NCBI GenBank assembly: GCA_021162745.1
Contig: JAGGYC010000151.1
Coordinates: forward strand, 1 to 35,869
From: Desulfuromonas sp.
Lineage (GTDB): Bacteria > Desulfobacterota > Desulfuromonadia > Desulfuromonadales > Desulfuromonadaceae
Reading direction: 5' to 3'
Length of the DNA: 35,869 bases
Position numbers and translations under genes: made by a program. Under the pieces are notes generated by a model. That model was given only the letters and a program-made list of their open reading frames with translations. It did not search any database and was not told where the DNA came from. Below, in pieces: positions 7,976-16,806 of this stretch (the first letter of the stretch is position 1; every line of letters begins with the position of its first letter).

Positions 7976-10659
7976 TTGATATTGATGATGTGAAACTACT
8001 CGCTTTCTCACATTTAGCTCAGGATCAAGGTGGTTTTGATGCTCATCGTGCCGATTTTCTCAGCGCAAGCAGTGAATTTCGTGATCACCATCAGACTCTG
8101 ATTCAACAACTGCACCGTGATGGTGGGTCTGGTCGCGATGTTGTGGCGATGATCACATTGATGACGGATCGGTTGATCGAAGCGCTGTTTAATTTTTCTG
8201 TTGCCGATTTGCCGCTGACGCAAGCTTGCACGCTGATTGCATTAGGTGGTTATGGACGATCGGAGATGAATCCCCGCTCTGATATTGATCTGATGTTTTT
8301 TTGTGAGCATTCCGACACACCCTATATACTTCAATTGTCAGAACGGATGTTGTATCTACTCTGGGATCTTAGCTTTGATGTCGGCCACTGTGTGCGCAAT
8401 GAAAAAGAGTGTCTGGATATTGCCGAAAAAGACCTTACGGCCTGTACCGCGTTGCTCGATTCCCGTTTTGTATGTGGAGATAAGGCACTGTATAAGCATT
8501 ATGAACGTGTTGTTTTGCCAACGGTGATGAGTCGCAACAGTCGCTCATTTGTTCGTGAAAAAATGGCTGAACATGCCAAACGGATAAGAAAATACGGATC
8601 GTCCGTTTACATCCTTGAACCCAACATTAAAGAGGGGGAGGGGGGACTACGAGATTTGCATACCACGTTATGGATCTCGAAAATGAAATACAAGGTCCAT
8701 ACCCTGCGTGGCTTGGTTATCAAAGGGGTGATGAGTGAGAGCGAAGCGAAAAGTTTTCTCGACTCACTCGATTATCTGTGGCGCATTCGCAATGAACTCC
8801 ATTATTTGTCCTCGCGAAAAAACGATCAGCTTCACTTCGAACAACAGGAGCAGATTGCTGAGTTCCTTGGCTATAAAAGTAATAAAAATGCTCTGGCCGT
8901 TGAGCAATTTATGCAGGATTACTACGAACAGGCGACCCGTGTTGAGCACTTCTCATCCACCTTGATTTCCCGTGCCGCAAATCGTGAACGAGAAGACACA
9001 AAGTTTGCCGGTTATCTACGTCGACGAATGATCGAAGATGGCTTCTATGCCCTGCGTGGCGAACTTAATGTTACCCATGACGAGGTCATTGTTGATCAGC
9101 CGGAAATGATGATGCAAGCGTTCTGGTTAAGCCAGCGCCACCAACTGAAAATGACTCTGCACCTTAAAACTCTGATTCGTGACAATCTCCACCTGATCAA
9201 TGACCGTTTGCGTCGATCACGCAAAATGAGTCAGGTTTTTCTCGACATCCTGCGCTATAAACGAGGGGTTTATGAAACTCTGTCATTGATGCATCACCTG
9301 CTGTTCTTGAACCATTTTATCCCGGAATTCAAGCGGATTTACTGTCAGGTTCAGCACGATGCTTATCATATCTATACCGTTGATACGCATACGTTGTTTG
9401 CCGTCAAAGAGATCGTTCGTCTGTGGCAGGGTGCATATGAAGAAAGCAAGCCGTTACTGACACAAGTAGCGAATGAAATTGAAAAACCGGAACTACTGGT
9501 TCTGGCTGTTCTTATGCACGACATTGGTAAAGGGGAGGGGCACCAGCATTGTGAAAAAGGGGCGTTGATGATCCCGACCATCGCGCGACGGCTGGGTTTA
9601 CATAAAGAAGACAGCCAGCGACTGGAATTTCTCGTTCGTCATCACTTGCAAATGGCTCACATCTCTCAGCGTCGTGACCTTCATGATGACCAGCTCATTG
9701 CCCAGTTTGCGACGACCATGGGGATGAGTGAAAACCTGAAGATGTTGTATCTGTTGACGTTTGCCGACATCAAAGCGGTGGGGCCGAATGTCTGGTCGGC
9801 ATGGAAGGGTTTTCTACTCCAGGAGCTGTATGAAAAAACTTATGAAGTGATGGAGAAAGGAAATTTCTTCAAAGATCAACGTTCTGAGAAAATTCGTAAC
9901 CGTAAGCGCAAGGTGGTTAAGCTGCTGTCCGACGAGTATGGCAGTAAAACGATCAAGGATTGTCTGCGGAATTTTTCGACGCGTTATTTAATGACATACC
10001 GTTCAGCGCAGATTATTGAGCATATCCGTCTGATCCTTGATCGTGGTGATCAGCCGCTATCGCTACGCGTGGTCTATAATCACGAGTTGAGTTACACTGA
10101 AGTCACCATTGTTACATTGGATTTTCCGGGTTTATTCGCTAAAGTTGCCGGAGTGATGGCTGCCAATGGTGTCAACATCCTCGCTGCACAAATATTTACG
10201 CAGAAAAATGGGATTGCCGTTGATATCTTACAGGTCGGTCGCGATGGTGTTATTTACGATGATGATCGTAAATGGAAATCGATTAAAGAGGATTTGATCT
10301 GGTTCCTTGAAGAACGAGGACAGGTTGACGATCTGGTACAAAAACGCAAGAACTCTATTCTGGATCTGTCTCATCCCGTTCCGACGATTCCTCAACGGGT
10401 CGATATCGACAATGAGGTTTCCAACGAATACACCGTTATCGATATTACCGCCATGGACCGCGTAGGCTTGTTGTACGAGATTACCAATAGTTTGATACGG
10501 ATTGGTGTCTATGTCGGTGTATCGAAGATCACGACAAAGGGCGACCGTGCCGGAGATACTTTTTATGTGCAAGACATTTTCGGCCATAAAATTGTCCAGC
10601 CGGAAAAAATTGACGAATTACGTGACACCTTACTCAAGGATTTAAGTGAACAGAGCTGA
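7972..10659 (+). CDS. glnD: PII uridylyltransferase / uridylyl-removing enzyme
   Basis: An 895-aa bifunctional nitrogen sensor. It uridylylates PII (GlnB/GlnK) when glutamine is low and removes UMP when glutamine is high. The N-terminal nucleotidyltransferase domain shows GGYGRSEMNPRSDIDLMFF (about 92-110). The HD hydrolase domain has VLMHDIGKGEGH (His516-Asp517). Two C-terminal ACT domains (about 710-790 and 820-893), which sense glutamine, each carry a D-x-x-G-L pattern (DFPGLF, DRVGLL). Length and order match the family. It overlaps the amidase by 4 nt and xerD by 14 nt. No PII or glutamine synthetase gene is in the window. Confidence 0.96.
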   Translation: MIDIDDVKLLAFSHLAQDQGGFDAHRADFLSASSEFRDHHQTLIQQLHRDGGSGRDVVAMITLMTDRLIEALFNFSVADLPLTQACTLIALGGYGRSEMNPRSDIDLMFFCEHSDTPYILQLSERMLYLLWDLSFDVGHCVRNEKECLDIAEKDLTACTALLDSRFVCGDKALYKHYERVVLPTVMSRNSRSFVREKMAEHAKRIRKYGSSVYILEPNIKEGEGGLRDLHTTLWISKMKYKVHTLRGLVIKGVMSESEAKSFLDSLDYLWRIRNELHYLSSRKNDQLHFEQQEQIAEFLGYKSNKNALAVEQFMQDYYEQATRVEHFSSTLISRAANREREDTKFAGYLRRRMIEDGFYALRGELNVTHDEVIVDQPEMMMQAFWLSQRHQLKMTLHLKTLIRDNLHLINDRLRRSRKMSQVFLDILRYKRGVYETLSLMHHLLFLNHFIPEFKRIYCQVQHDAYHIYTVDTHTLFAVKEIVRLWQGAYEESKPLLTQVANEIEKPELLVLAVLMHDIGKGEGHQHCEKGALMIPTIARRLGLHKEDSQRLEFLVRHHLQMAHISQRRDLHDDQLIAQFATTMGMSENLKMLYLLTFADIKAVGPNVWSAWKGFLLQELYEKTYEVMEKGNFFKDQRSEKIRNRKRKVVKLLSDEYGSKTIKDCLRNFSTRYLMTYRSAQIIEHIRLILDRGDQPLSLRVVYNHELSYTEVTIVTLDFPGLFAKVAGVMAANGVNILAAQIFTQKNGIAVDILQVGRDGVIYDDDRKWKSIKEDLIWFLEERGQVDDLVQKRKNSILDLSHPVPTIPQRVDIDNEVSNEYTVIDITAMDRVGLLYEITNSLIRIGVYVGVSKITTKGDRAGDTFYVQDIFGHKIVQPEKIDELRDTLLKDLSEQS

Positions 10660-11551
10660 GCCGATACAGATACTTGAAAGCTTTCTCAACTATCTGAGTG
10701 TTGAGCGCGGGCTATCTGATAATACGCTCGAATCTTATGCACGCGATTTGCAACGCTACCTGACCTTTCTTGATCAGCATGGCCGACAAGATCTCGACAG
10801 TGTTATACAGCGAGATGTGCTGGATTTTTTTACCCAGGTAAAAGATGAGGGTCTCGGAGTACGAAGTCGAGCGCGACTGCTTGCTGCCATGCGTGGCTAC
10901 CACAGTTTTGCCGTTGAGGAATGTCAGTTAACCAACAATCCATTGATTCGATTGACGACACCGCGGATGTTGCAAACCCTCCCTGACACATTGAGTGTTA
11001 AGGAGGTTGAGAAATTATTGCAAATCGGCGATGATGGCCAACTACTCACCCATCGGGATCAGGCCATGCTTGAGCTGTTGTATGCAACAGGCTTGCGGGT
11101 CTCAGAGTTGGTGGGATTGCAACTCAGCGATGTTCATCTGAATAGCGGTTATTTGCGTACTCTTGGCAAGGGAGACAAGCAACGGATTGTTCCCATCGGT
11201 GAGGTCTCGATTGAGCTGTTAACAGATTATCTGCAATCGGTTCGTCCGGCACTGGCTAAAGGGCGGATGCTCAGTGACTGCGTGTTCCTGAACCGCTCGG
11301 GCAAGGGATTGACACGCCAGGGTTTCTGGAAGATGATAAAACGCCGTGCCTTGCAGGCCGGCATTCGCAAAAATGTCACGCCTCACACGTTGCGCCATTC
11401 GTTTGCTACCCACCTGCTGGAAAACGGTGCGGATCTGCGGGTGGTACAGATGCTGTTGGGGCATGTGGATATCGCAACAACGCAAATTTATACTCATGTA
11501 ACACGTGAACATGTACGTCGTGTTCATAAAACATTTCATCCCCGCGGCTAG
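10646..11551 (+). CDS. xerD: Tyrosine site-specific recombinase XerD
   Basis: A 301-aa recombinase that, with XerC, resolves chromosome dimers at dif. The N-terminal SAM-like core-binding domain spans 5-95. The catalytic set is complete: Arg151 (ATGLRVSEL), Lys175 (GKGDKQR), His247 and Arg250 (HTLRHSFATHLL), His273 (LGHVDIATTQ) and nucleophile Tyr282 (IYTHV). The spacing equals that of E. coli XerD. The start is a GTG with AAGGA 5 nt upstream, lying inside the 3' end of glnD. XerC versus XerD is assigned by similarity of the N and C termini and is less certain than the family call. Confidence 0.92.
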   Translation: MNRAEPIQILESFLNYLSVERGLSDNTLESYARDLQRYLTFLDQHGRQDLDSVIQRDVLDFFTQVKDEGLGVRSRARLLAAMRGYHSFAVEECQLTNNPLIRLTTPRMLQTLPDTLSVKEVEKLLQIGDDGQLLTHRDQAMLELLYATGLRVSELVGLQLSDVHLNSGYLRTLGKGDKQRIVPIGEVSIELLTDYLQSVRPALAKGRMLSDCVFLNRSGKGLTRQGFWKMIKRRALQAGIRKNVTPHTLRHSFATHLLENGADLRVVQMLLGHVDIATTQIYTHVTREHVRRVHKTFHPRG

Positions 11552-11571
11552 TCGCGGATTACGAGGATTGT

Positions 11572-12777
11572 ATGAAATATCTGGTATTGCTTGGCGACGG
11601 TATGGCTGATGAACCTCTGGAGGAGCTTGATGGTAAAACTCCACTGGATTATGCCAAAACTCCCAATATGGATCGACTGGCCGCCGGCGGTGAATTAGGT
11701 CTGGCGGAGACGGTGCCGGACGGGTTCCATCCCGGCAGTGATATCGCTAATTTGTCCGTATTCGGTTACGATCCGGCCAGCTGTTACAGTGGGCGCTCTC
11801 CCCTGGAAGCGGCAAGCATGAATGTTGCTCTGGGCCCGAACGATGTGGCGTTTCGCCTTAACCTGGTGGATATCATTCACCATTACGGCAAGCTCTATAT
11901 GGAAGATTTTGCTGCCGGGCATATCTCTACCGAGGACGCCCGACAGATTATCGACACTTTGCAGGCGGAACTGGGCGATGAGAACTTCGAGTTTTACACC
12001 GGCGTCTCCTATCGTCATCTGCTGGTGTGGCGCAACGGCAAAGATCAGATGACCTTTGTTCCACCCCACGATATTATCAACCAGAGCATTGAAGATAAGC
12101 TGCCGAAAGGGGAGGGTTCTGATGAGCTGATCCTGCTGATGAATACAGCACAGATGTTGCTCAGTAATCACCCCGTTAATATCCGCCGTCTCAATGAAGG
12201 CAAGGTACCAGCTACCTCCATCTGGTTATGGGGACATGGCAAAGCGCCGCAGATGGAGACCTATCAACAGAAATTTGACCTGAGCGGTGCTGTGATCTCA
12301 GCGGTTGATTTGATCAAAGGGATCGGTATCTATGCCGGTCTTGAGGTGATCGAAGTGCCGGGGGCAACAGGCTACATCGACACCAATTATGTCGGCAAGG
12401 CCGAGGCGGCCATTGACGCGTTGCAGCGCCACGATTTTGTCTATGTTCATGTTGAAGCGCCTGACGAAGCGGGTCATTCCGGTGATCTACAGGAAAAGAT
12501 CAAGGCGATTGAGCTGTTTGATGAGCAGGTGGTCGGCACCATCCTCGCAGCGGGAGATCGTCTGGGCGATTACCGGGTGCTGGTGATGCCGGACCATCCA
12601 ACGCCGGTCAGCTTGCGTACCCACACCCAGGATCCGGTTCCTTATATCCTCTATGCCTCGGATGGCAGTCTGGCTGAAAATGACAATCAGACCTATTGCG
12701 AGCGGACGGCCGGGCTGTCAGGCCACAAGTTTGAGTATGGGTACCTGTTGCTGCCCCACCTGCTGGGACGGAGTTAA
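11572..12777 (+). CDS. apgM: 2,3-bisphosphoglycerate-independent phosphoglycerate mutase, archaeal-type
   Basis: A 401-aa cytosolic enzyme that interconverts 3- and 2-phosphoglycerate in glycolysis and gluconeogenesis. It opens with MKYLVLLGDGMADEP (metal-binding Asp9). The phosphorylated Ser is in HPGSDIANLSVFGYDP (Ser56). The C-terminal metal sites HVEAPDEAGHSGD and MPDHPTP belong to the alkaline-phosphatase superfamily. Length and motifs fit the ApgM branch rather than the 510-aa GpmI branch. Some close relatives were once annotated as homoserine kinases, but the mutase call is favoured. GAGG precedes the ATG, 20 bp after xerD. Confidence 0.93.
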   Translation: MKYLVLLGDGMADEPLEELDGKTPLDYAKTPNMDRLAAGGELGLAETVPDGFHPGSDIANLSVFGYDPASCYSGRSPLEAASMNVALGPNDVAFRLNLVDIIHHYGKLYMEDFAAGHISTEDARQIIDTLQAELGDENFEFYTGVSYRHLLVWRNGKDQMTFVPPHDIINQSIEDKLPKGEGSDELILLMNTAQMLLSNHPVNIRRLNEGKVPATSIWLWGHGKAPQMETYQQKFDLSGAVISAVDLIKGIGIYAGLEVIEVPGATGYIDTNYVGKAEAAIDALQRHDFVYVHVEAPDEAGHSGDLQEKIKAIELFDEQVVGTILAAGDRLGDYRVLVMPDHPTPVSLRTHTQDPVPYILYASDGSLAENDNQTYCERTAGLSGHKFEYGYLLLPHLLGRS

Positions 12778-12781
12778 CTCC
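12770..12781 (+). promoter_or_regulatory. Palindrome holding the ribosome site of the ABC permease gene
   Basis: GGAGTTAACTCC is a perfect 12-bp palindrome that contains the only GGAG upstream of the ATG at 12784 and also the apgM stop TAA (12775-12777). A four-pair hairpin could mask the ribosome site until a ribosome finishes apgM. This is an inference from position. Confidence 0.3.
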
Positions 12782-12783
12782 TG

Positions 12784-13635
12784 ATGGTGTCCCCAAAAGT
12801 GCAATTGCGGGCGCAACTGTGGCGACAGATTGCCGCCAACAAGATGGCGATGGCCGGTGCAATCATGATTTTGAGCATGTTTGTACTGGCGGCTCTGGCT
12901 CCGCTGATTGCGGCGGACCCCGGTGCCGTTGATGTGTCGCGCCAGCTACAACCACCGAGTTTCCATGCCTGGTTGGGTACGGACGATCTCGGTCGGGATG
13001 TCTTTTCCCGCATTGCCTACGGGGCACGTATTTCGTTGTTGGTCGGTTTTGTTGCCGTCGGTATCGCCACAGTTGTTGGCATTGCCGTTGGTGCCTTAGC
13101 CGGATACTATGGTGGTTGGGTCGATACCATTGTCATGCGCTTTGTCGATATCATGCTCTGTTTTCCGTCCTTTTTTCTCATCCTGGCGGTGATTGCCTTT
13201 CTGGAACCATCGATTTGGAACATCATGATCATCATCGGTCTGACCGGCTGGATGGGAGTCGCTCGTCTGGTACGGGCGGAGTTTCTCTCTTTGCGTGAGC
13301 GTGATTTCGTTCTGGCGATCCGTTCTCTTGGAGCGAGCGACACACGCATCATCCTGCGCCATATCCTCCCTAATGCCCTGTCACCGGTGCTTGTTTCGGC
13401 GGCCCTCGGTATCGCCGGGGCGATCCTTACCGAGAGTGCCCTTTCTTTTCTCGGCATTGGTGTCCAGCCGCCAACCCCGTCATGGGGAAACATGCTGATT
13501 GTCGGCAAACAGACCCTGGGCACGGCCTGGTGGTTGTCGTTTTTTCCCGGCATGGCAATTCTTATTACGGTATTGGGTTATAACTTGTTGGGGGAAGGTT
13601 TACGTGATGCTCTCGACCCTCGTTTGAAAAGATAA
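12784..13635 (+). CDS. Dipeptide/oligopeptide-type ABC transporter permease (DppC/OppC family), without partners
   Basis: A 283-aa inner-membrane protein with about six hydrophobic segments. The N-terminal OppC_N helix (about 20-44) is followed by HAWLGTDDLGRDVFSRIAYG, a hallmark of the DppC/OppC subfamily. The cytoplasmic EAA loop is recognisable as AIRSLGASDTRIILRHILPN (about 180-199), which docks on the ATPase. The C terminus (LGEGLRDALDPRLKR) is the usual DppC ending. DppC normally works with DppB, two ATPases and a binding protein, and none of these is next to it here. The substrate (peptide, nickel or other) cannot be told. Its ribosome site GGAG lies in a 12-bp palindrome across the apgM stop. 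Confidence 0.88.
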   Translation: MVSPKVQLRAQLWRQIAANKMAMAGAIMILSMFVLAALAPLIAADPGAVDVSRQLQPPSFHAWLGTDDLGRDVFSRIAYGARISLLVGFVAVGIATVVGIAVGALAGYYGGWVDTIVMRFVDIMLCFPSFFLILAVIAFLEPSIWNIMIIIGLTGWMGVARLVRAEFLSLRERDFVLAIRSLGASDTRIILRHILPNALSPVLVSAALGIAGAILTESALSFLGIGVQPPTPSWGNMLIVGKQTLGTAWWLSFFPGMAILITVLGYNLLGEGLRDALDPRLKR

Positions 13636-13638
13636 TAA

Positions 13639-14151
13639 ATGAAAATTGGTCGCAACGAACCTTGCCCGTGCGGCAGTGGTAAAAAATTCAAAAAATGTTG
13701 TTCTGCACCATCCTGCCCCCAGGTTGTAGAGATAGAGCTATCACCATCAGAACTTGTCGAGGCCAGAGCTTCCGCTTTTTTGCGTAATGATTTCGGATTT
13801 ATATACGACACCTTTCATCCAGATTCTAGCTTCCGAAAACAATTTCCTGTTCGCGATGAATATCTCGAATACGGGCGTTCTACCCTGACGGATGACTATC
13901 GGATTGAAGATTGTCGGGTGTTGCAGGAAAAGATTGATGGCCACATGGATGGCACAGGGGCCCAGGTGCTGTTTTATCTCCGTGTCCATTATCAGGGGCA
14001 GTTGCTAGAGTATTTTGAACTGTCTGAATTCCAGCAGATCAATGATCGCTGGTATTATCTGCAAAGCCATAAACTGGAACGACAGGAGTTTGATGGCAAG
14101 TTGGACGATATCACCTTTGAAGACGTGCTTAAAGGCGGCATCTGTTTTTAA
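13639..14151 (+). CDS. YchJ-like protein with N-terminal SEC-C zinc motif
   Basis: A 170-aa protein that begins MKIGRNEPCPCGSGKKFKKCC, a SEC-C metal-binding motif (CxC and CC ligands binding zinc), as at the C terminus of SecA. The remainder matches the NTF2-like YchJ (UPF0225) fold, with ARASAFLRNDFGFIYDTFHP near 36-55 followed by an alternating beta-rich region. The family's molecular role is not established. The start is 3 bp after the permease stop, in a dense gene array. It is slightly longer than typical 150-aa relatives. Confidence 0.82.
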   Translation: MKIGRNEPCPCGSGKKFKKCCSAPSCPQVVEIELSPSELVEARASAFLRNDFGFIYDTFHPDSSFRKQFPVRDEYLEYGRSTLTDDYRIEDCRVLQEKIDGHMDGTGAQVLFYLRVHYQGQLLEYFELSEFQQINDRWYYLQSHKLERQEFDGKLDDITFEDVLKGGICF

Positions 14152-14172
14152 CCGCACGCGGAGGGCAGGGGT

Positions 14173-15537
14173 GTGAATCAGCGGATACCTCAAAGAGCGC
14201 AGTGGGCATCGCGACTGGGATTCATTCTTGCTGCATCCGGCAGCGCCATTGGTCTGGGCAACATCTGGAAATTCCCCTATGTTGTCGGCCAAAATGGCGG
14301 CAGCGCTTTCGTGCTGGTTTATCTTGCCGCTATCGTTCTTGTCGGTGTGCCGATCATGATGGCCGAATTTCTGCTCGGCCGTGAAGGTCAACGCGATGCC
14401 ATCGGCACCTTTTCCCGCCTGGCGGGGCCGCGCAGTCCATGGTGCCTGGTCGGCTGGGTCGGTGTCACTGCCGCCTTTATCCTGTTTTCATTCTACGCTG
14501 TTGTTGCCGGCTGGAGCTTTGACTATGTGTTCAAATCTCTCGGTGGAAGGATCAGTGGCCAGTCGCCGGCGCAGATCAAAGCGATCTTCGGAACGCTCCT
14601 CGATTCTCCCGGACAAATGATCATCTGGCAGGCGCTGTTTGTCATGGCAACAGCAGGCATTGTTTCACGCGGTATCCGTGGTGGTATCGAACGCTGTAGC
14701 AAGATCCTCATGCCGACCCTCTTTGCTTTGCTGTTTTACCTGTTTATCCACGGTATCCGTTCTGACGGTGCATCACAAGCGCTGGCTTTTTTGTTCTCAT
14801 CTGACTTTTCCTTGCTGACACCCAAGGTTATTCTCGAAGCGGTCGGCCATGCCTTTTTTACCCTCTCTTTGGGGGCCGGGGTGATGATCACCTATGGTTC
14901 GTATCTGGATCGACGCGCCAATCTGTTCAGCTTGGCGGTCAAGGTGTCGTTCTTGGATACTCTGGTGGCCTTGATGGCAGGAATGGCGATTTTCCCGGTG
15001 GTCTTTTCAGCCGGCCTTGACCCTGCTGCCGGACCGGGACTGGTTTTTCAAACCATCCCAATTGTTTTCGCCCAAGCGCCATTCGGTCAACTGCTCTCGG
15101 TGTTATTTTTCCTGTTGCTGGCATTCGCCGCACTTTCCTCGTCAATCTCCATGCTTGAGGTTGCCGTGGCCTGGCTGGTTGATGAAAAACAATGGTCGCG
15201 CATCCGTTCTACATGGTTGTTGTCATTGCTGGCGTTTTTGTTGGGGATTCCGTCGGCACTCTCTTTCAATGTGCTGAAATCCACACCATTTCTTGGTTCG
15301 CCAACCTTTTTCGACTTTTGCGATAAGCTGATCAGTTCCTATCTGTTGCCCCTCGGCGGTTTAGCCGTTGCGATCTACTGTGGCTGGTTTTTAAAACGGA
15401 CAGCAACGCAGCAGCAAGAAGCGATATGCTGCCCATCGCGCTGGGTTTATCCCTGCTGGCATATCTTGATCCGCTATATCGCTCCGCTGGCGTTAACCTT
15501 TGTTTTTATCCAGCAGTCCGGCTTGATCAATGGTTGA
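14173..15537 (+). CDS. Neurotransmitter:sodium symporter (NSS/SNF) family transporter
   Basis: A 454-aa membrane protein with about eleven to twelve hydrophobic segments, the usual size for bacterial LeuT relatives that import amino acids with Na+. The TM1 signature GSAIGLGNIWKFPY (about 23-36) holds the Na+ and substrate site. The GAGVMITYGSY motif near 236-246 matches TM6, which also lines the site. The start is a GTG with GGAGGG 7 nt upstream. The likely substrate is a neutral or aromatic amino acid, but that is family knowledge only. It runs nearly into mutM (14 bp gap), so the two are probably co-transcribed. Confidence 0.92.
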   Translation: MNQRIPQRAQWASRLGFILAASGSAIGLGNIWKFPYVVGQNGGSAFVLVYLAAIVLVGVPIMMAEFLLGREGQRDAIGTFSRLAGPRSPWCLVGWVGVTAAFILFSFYAVVAGWSFDYVFKSLGGRISGQSPAQIKAIFGTLLDSPGQMIIWQALFVMATAGIVSRGIRGGIERCSKILMPTLFALLFYLFIHGIRSDGASQALAFLFSSDFSLLTPKVILEAVGHAFFTLSLGAGVMITYGSYLDRRANLFSLAVKVSFLDTLVALMAGMAIFPVVFSAGLDPAAGPGLVFQTIPIVFAQAPFGQLLSVLFFLLLAFAALSSSISMLEVAVAWLVDEKQWSRIRSTWLLSLLAFLLGIPSALSFNVLKSTPFLGSPTFFDFCDKLISSYLLPLGGLAVAIYCGWFLKRTATQQQEAICCPSRWVYPCWHILIRYIAPLALTFVFIQQSGLING

Positions 15538-15551
15538 TCTGGAGAGTTATC

Positions 15552-16373
15552 ATGCCTGAGTTGCCCGAGGTTGAAACCGTCCGTGCTGGTCTATGTGATT
15601 TGATCACATCCCAGACCATTCGTGAGGTCAAGGTTTACCAGTCAAAGCTGCGCTATCCTGTCCCTGCCGATATTTCAGCACGGATTTCAGGGCAGGTTGT
15701 GCAGGGGTTCGAGCGCAGGGCCAAATATCTGCTGCTGAAGATGCCCCACGAAGCCGTCATTATCCATTTGGGGATGAGTGGCTCTCTGCGTTGGCTGTCG
15801 GCGTGTACGGCACCGGAAAAACACGACCACGTCGATATTCTCTTCACCAATGGCGGTTGTCTCCGTTATCGCGATCCACGCCGGTTCGGATTAATCGTTC
15901 TCAGCCCCTATCCGCCAGCACAGCATCGTCTGCTCAGCAGCCTTGGCCCCGAGCCGTTGTCCGACCGTTTCGATGCGCTCTATCTGTATGAAAAGAGCCG
16001 ATCACGACGCCTGCCGATCAAGTCTTTTATTATGGACAATCACTGTGTCGTCGGTGTCGGTAATATCTATGCAAACGAGGCGCTGTTCAGCAGTGGCTTG
16101 CATCCCAAGCTGCCTGCAGAACGATTAACCATGGAGCAATGTTATGCGTTGGTCGGGACGATAAAGGATGTTCTCAGCGCAGCGATTGCTGCCGGTGGCA
16201 CCACCCTGCAGGACTTTGTCAACGGTCATGGCCAACCAGGTTATTTTCAGCAGCAGTTGTACGTGTATGGTCGGGCCGAACAGCCGTGTCTGAAATGCGG
16301 CACATTTATTGAAACGGTTCGCATCGGCCAGCGTTCCAGTTATTATTGTCCCGAGTGCCAAATCAAGGAGTAG
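15552..16373 (+). CDS. mutM: Formamidopyrimidine-DNA glycosylase (Fpg/MutM)
   Basis: A 273-aa bifunctional base-excision repair enzyme that removes 8-oxoguanine and formamidopyrimidines and nicks the abasic site. After Met removal the catalytic Pro is N-terminal (MPELPEVETVRAGL, Pro2-Glu3). The helix-two-turn-helix region has VVGVGNIYANEALF. The C-terminal zinc finger is intact, with Cys246, Cys249, Cys266 and Cys269. GGAGAG lies just upstream of the ATG. An in-frame extension up to 15426 lacks a ribosome site and overlaps the symporter, so I reject it. The stop is 4 bp before the thioesterase gene. Confidence 0.96.
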   Translation: MPELPEVETVRAGLCDLITSQTIREVKVYQSKLRYPVPADISARISGQVVQGFERRAKYLLLKMPHEAVIIHLGMSGSLRWLSACTAPEKHDHVDILFTNGGCLRYRDPRRFGLIVLSPYPPAQHRLLSSLGPEPLSDRFDALYLYEKSRSRRLPIKSFIMDNHCVVGVGNIYANEALFSSGLHPKLPAERLTMEQCYALVGTIKDVLSAAIAAGGTTLQDFVNGHGQPGYFQQQLYVYGRAEQPCLKCGTFIETVRIGQRSSYYCPECQIKE

Positions 16374-16377
16374 TGTT

Positions 16378-16806
16378 ATGGATGGATTCACTTTTGTTAT
16401 CGATTACAGCGTTCGTATTGCCGACATCAATTACGGTGGACACGTTGCAAATTCGGCTGTTCTGAACTTCTTCCAGGACGCTCGCATTGCCTTTCTTGAC
16501 CATCTGGGCGGTTTCAGCGAAATGGATATCGGCGGTTGCGGGGTGATCCTGCCGGAAGCCCATGTCTATTATCGCCAGGAGATGTTGTTGGGTGACCAGT
16601 TGAAAATCGGTGTTCGGATCAAGGAACTGAAGCGTTCTTCTCTGGTTTTAGAGTATCGCATCGAGCGTGATGGGGTAGTGACGGCGGAAGGGGATACGGC
16701 GCTTGTTGCCTACGACTATGACAAAAAAAAGCCCCGGCGTTTACCCGAGGCTTTTGTGGATGGATGCCGGAATATATCAGGTGCCATCAATGGGGAGGAG
16801 GGGTGA
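16378..16806 (+). CDS. Hotdog-fold acyl-CoA thioesterase family protein
   Basis: A 142-aa protein of the 4-hydroxybenzoyl-CoA thioesterase/YbgC type, expected to hydrolyse acyl-CoA thioesters. The N-terminal active-site segment RIADINYGGHVANSAVLNFF has the family's Asp and GHV-N pattern, and the central helix (QDARIAFLDHL) follows. The substrate is unknown. AAGGAG is 7 nt before the ATG. The last 30 bp overlap, tail to tail, the pilin-like gene on the other strand. A run of eight A with a hairpin after it (16723-16756) lies in the coding region and is best explained as the opposite-strand terminator. Confidence 0.85.
   Translation: MDGFTFVIDYSVRIADINYGGHVANSAVLNFFQDARIAFLDHLGGFSEMDIGGCGVILPEAHVYYRQEMLLGDQLKIGVRIKELKRSSLVLEYRIERDGVVTAEGDTALVAYDYDKKKPRRLPEAFVDGCRNISGAINGEEG
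16723..16756 (-). terminator. Rho-independent terminator of the minus-strand pilin-like operon, inside the thioesterase gene
   Basis: Read on the minus strand, AAAAGCCTCGGG and the facing arm ending in GGGGCTTTT form a stem (7 bp, one mismatch, then 3 bp), followed by eight T (16730 to 16723). It lies 20 bp past the pilin stop. The hairpin is wholly within plus-strand coding sequence. Confidence 0.75.

Noticed and set aside
15426-15551. N-terminal extension of MutM
   Set aside because: Fpg enzymes need Pro right after the initiator Met. The ATG at 15552 gives MPELPE with a good ribosome site, whereas the extension overlaps the symporter gene.
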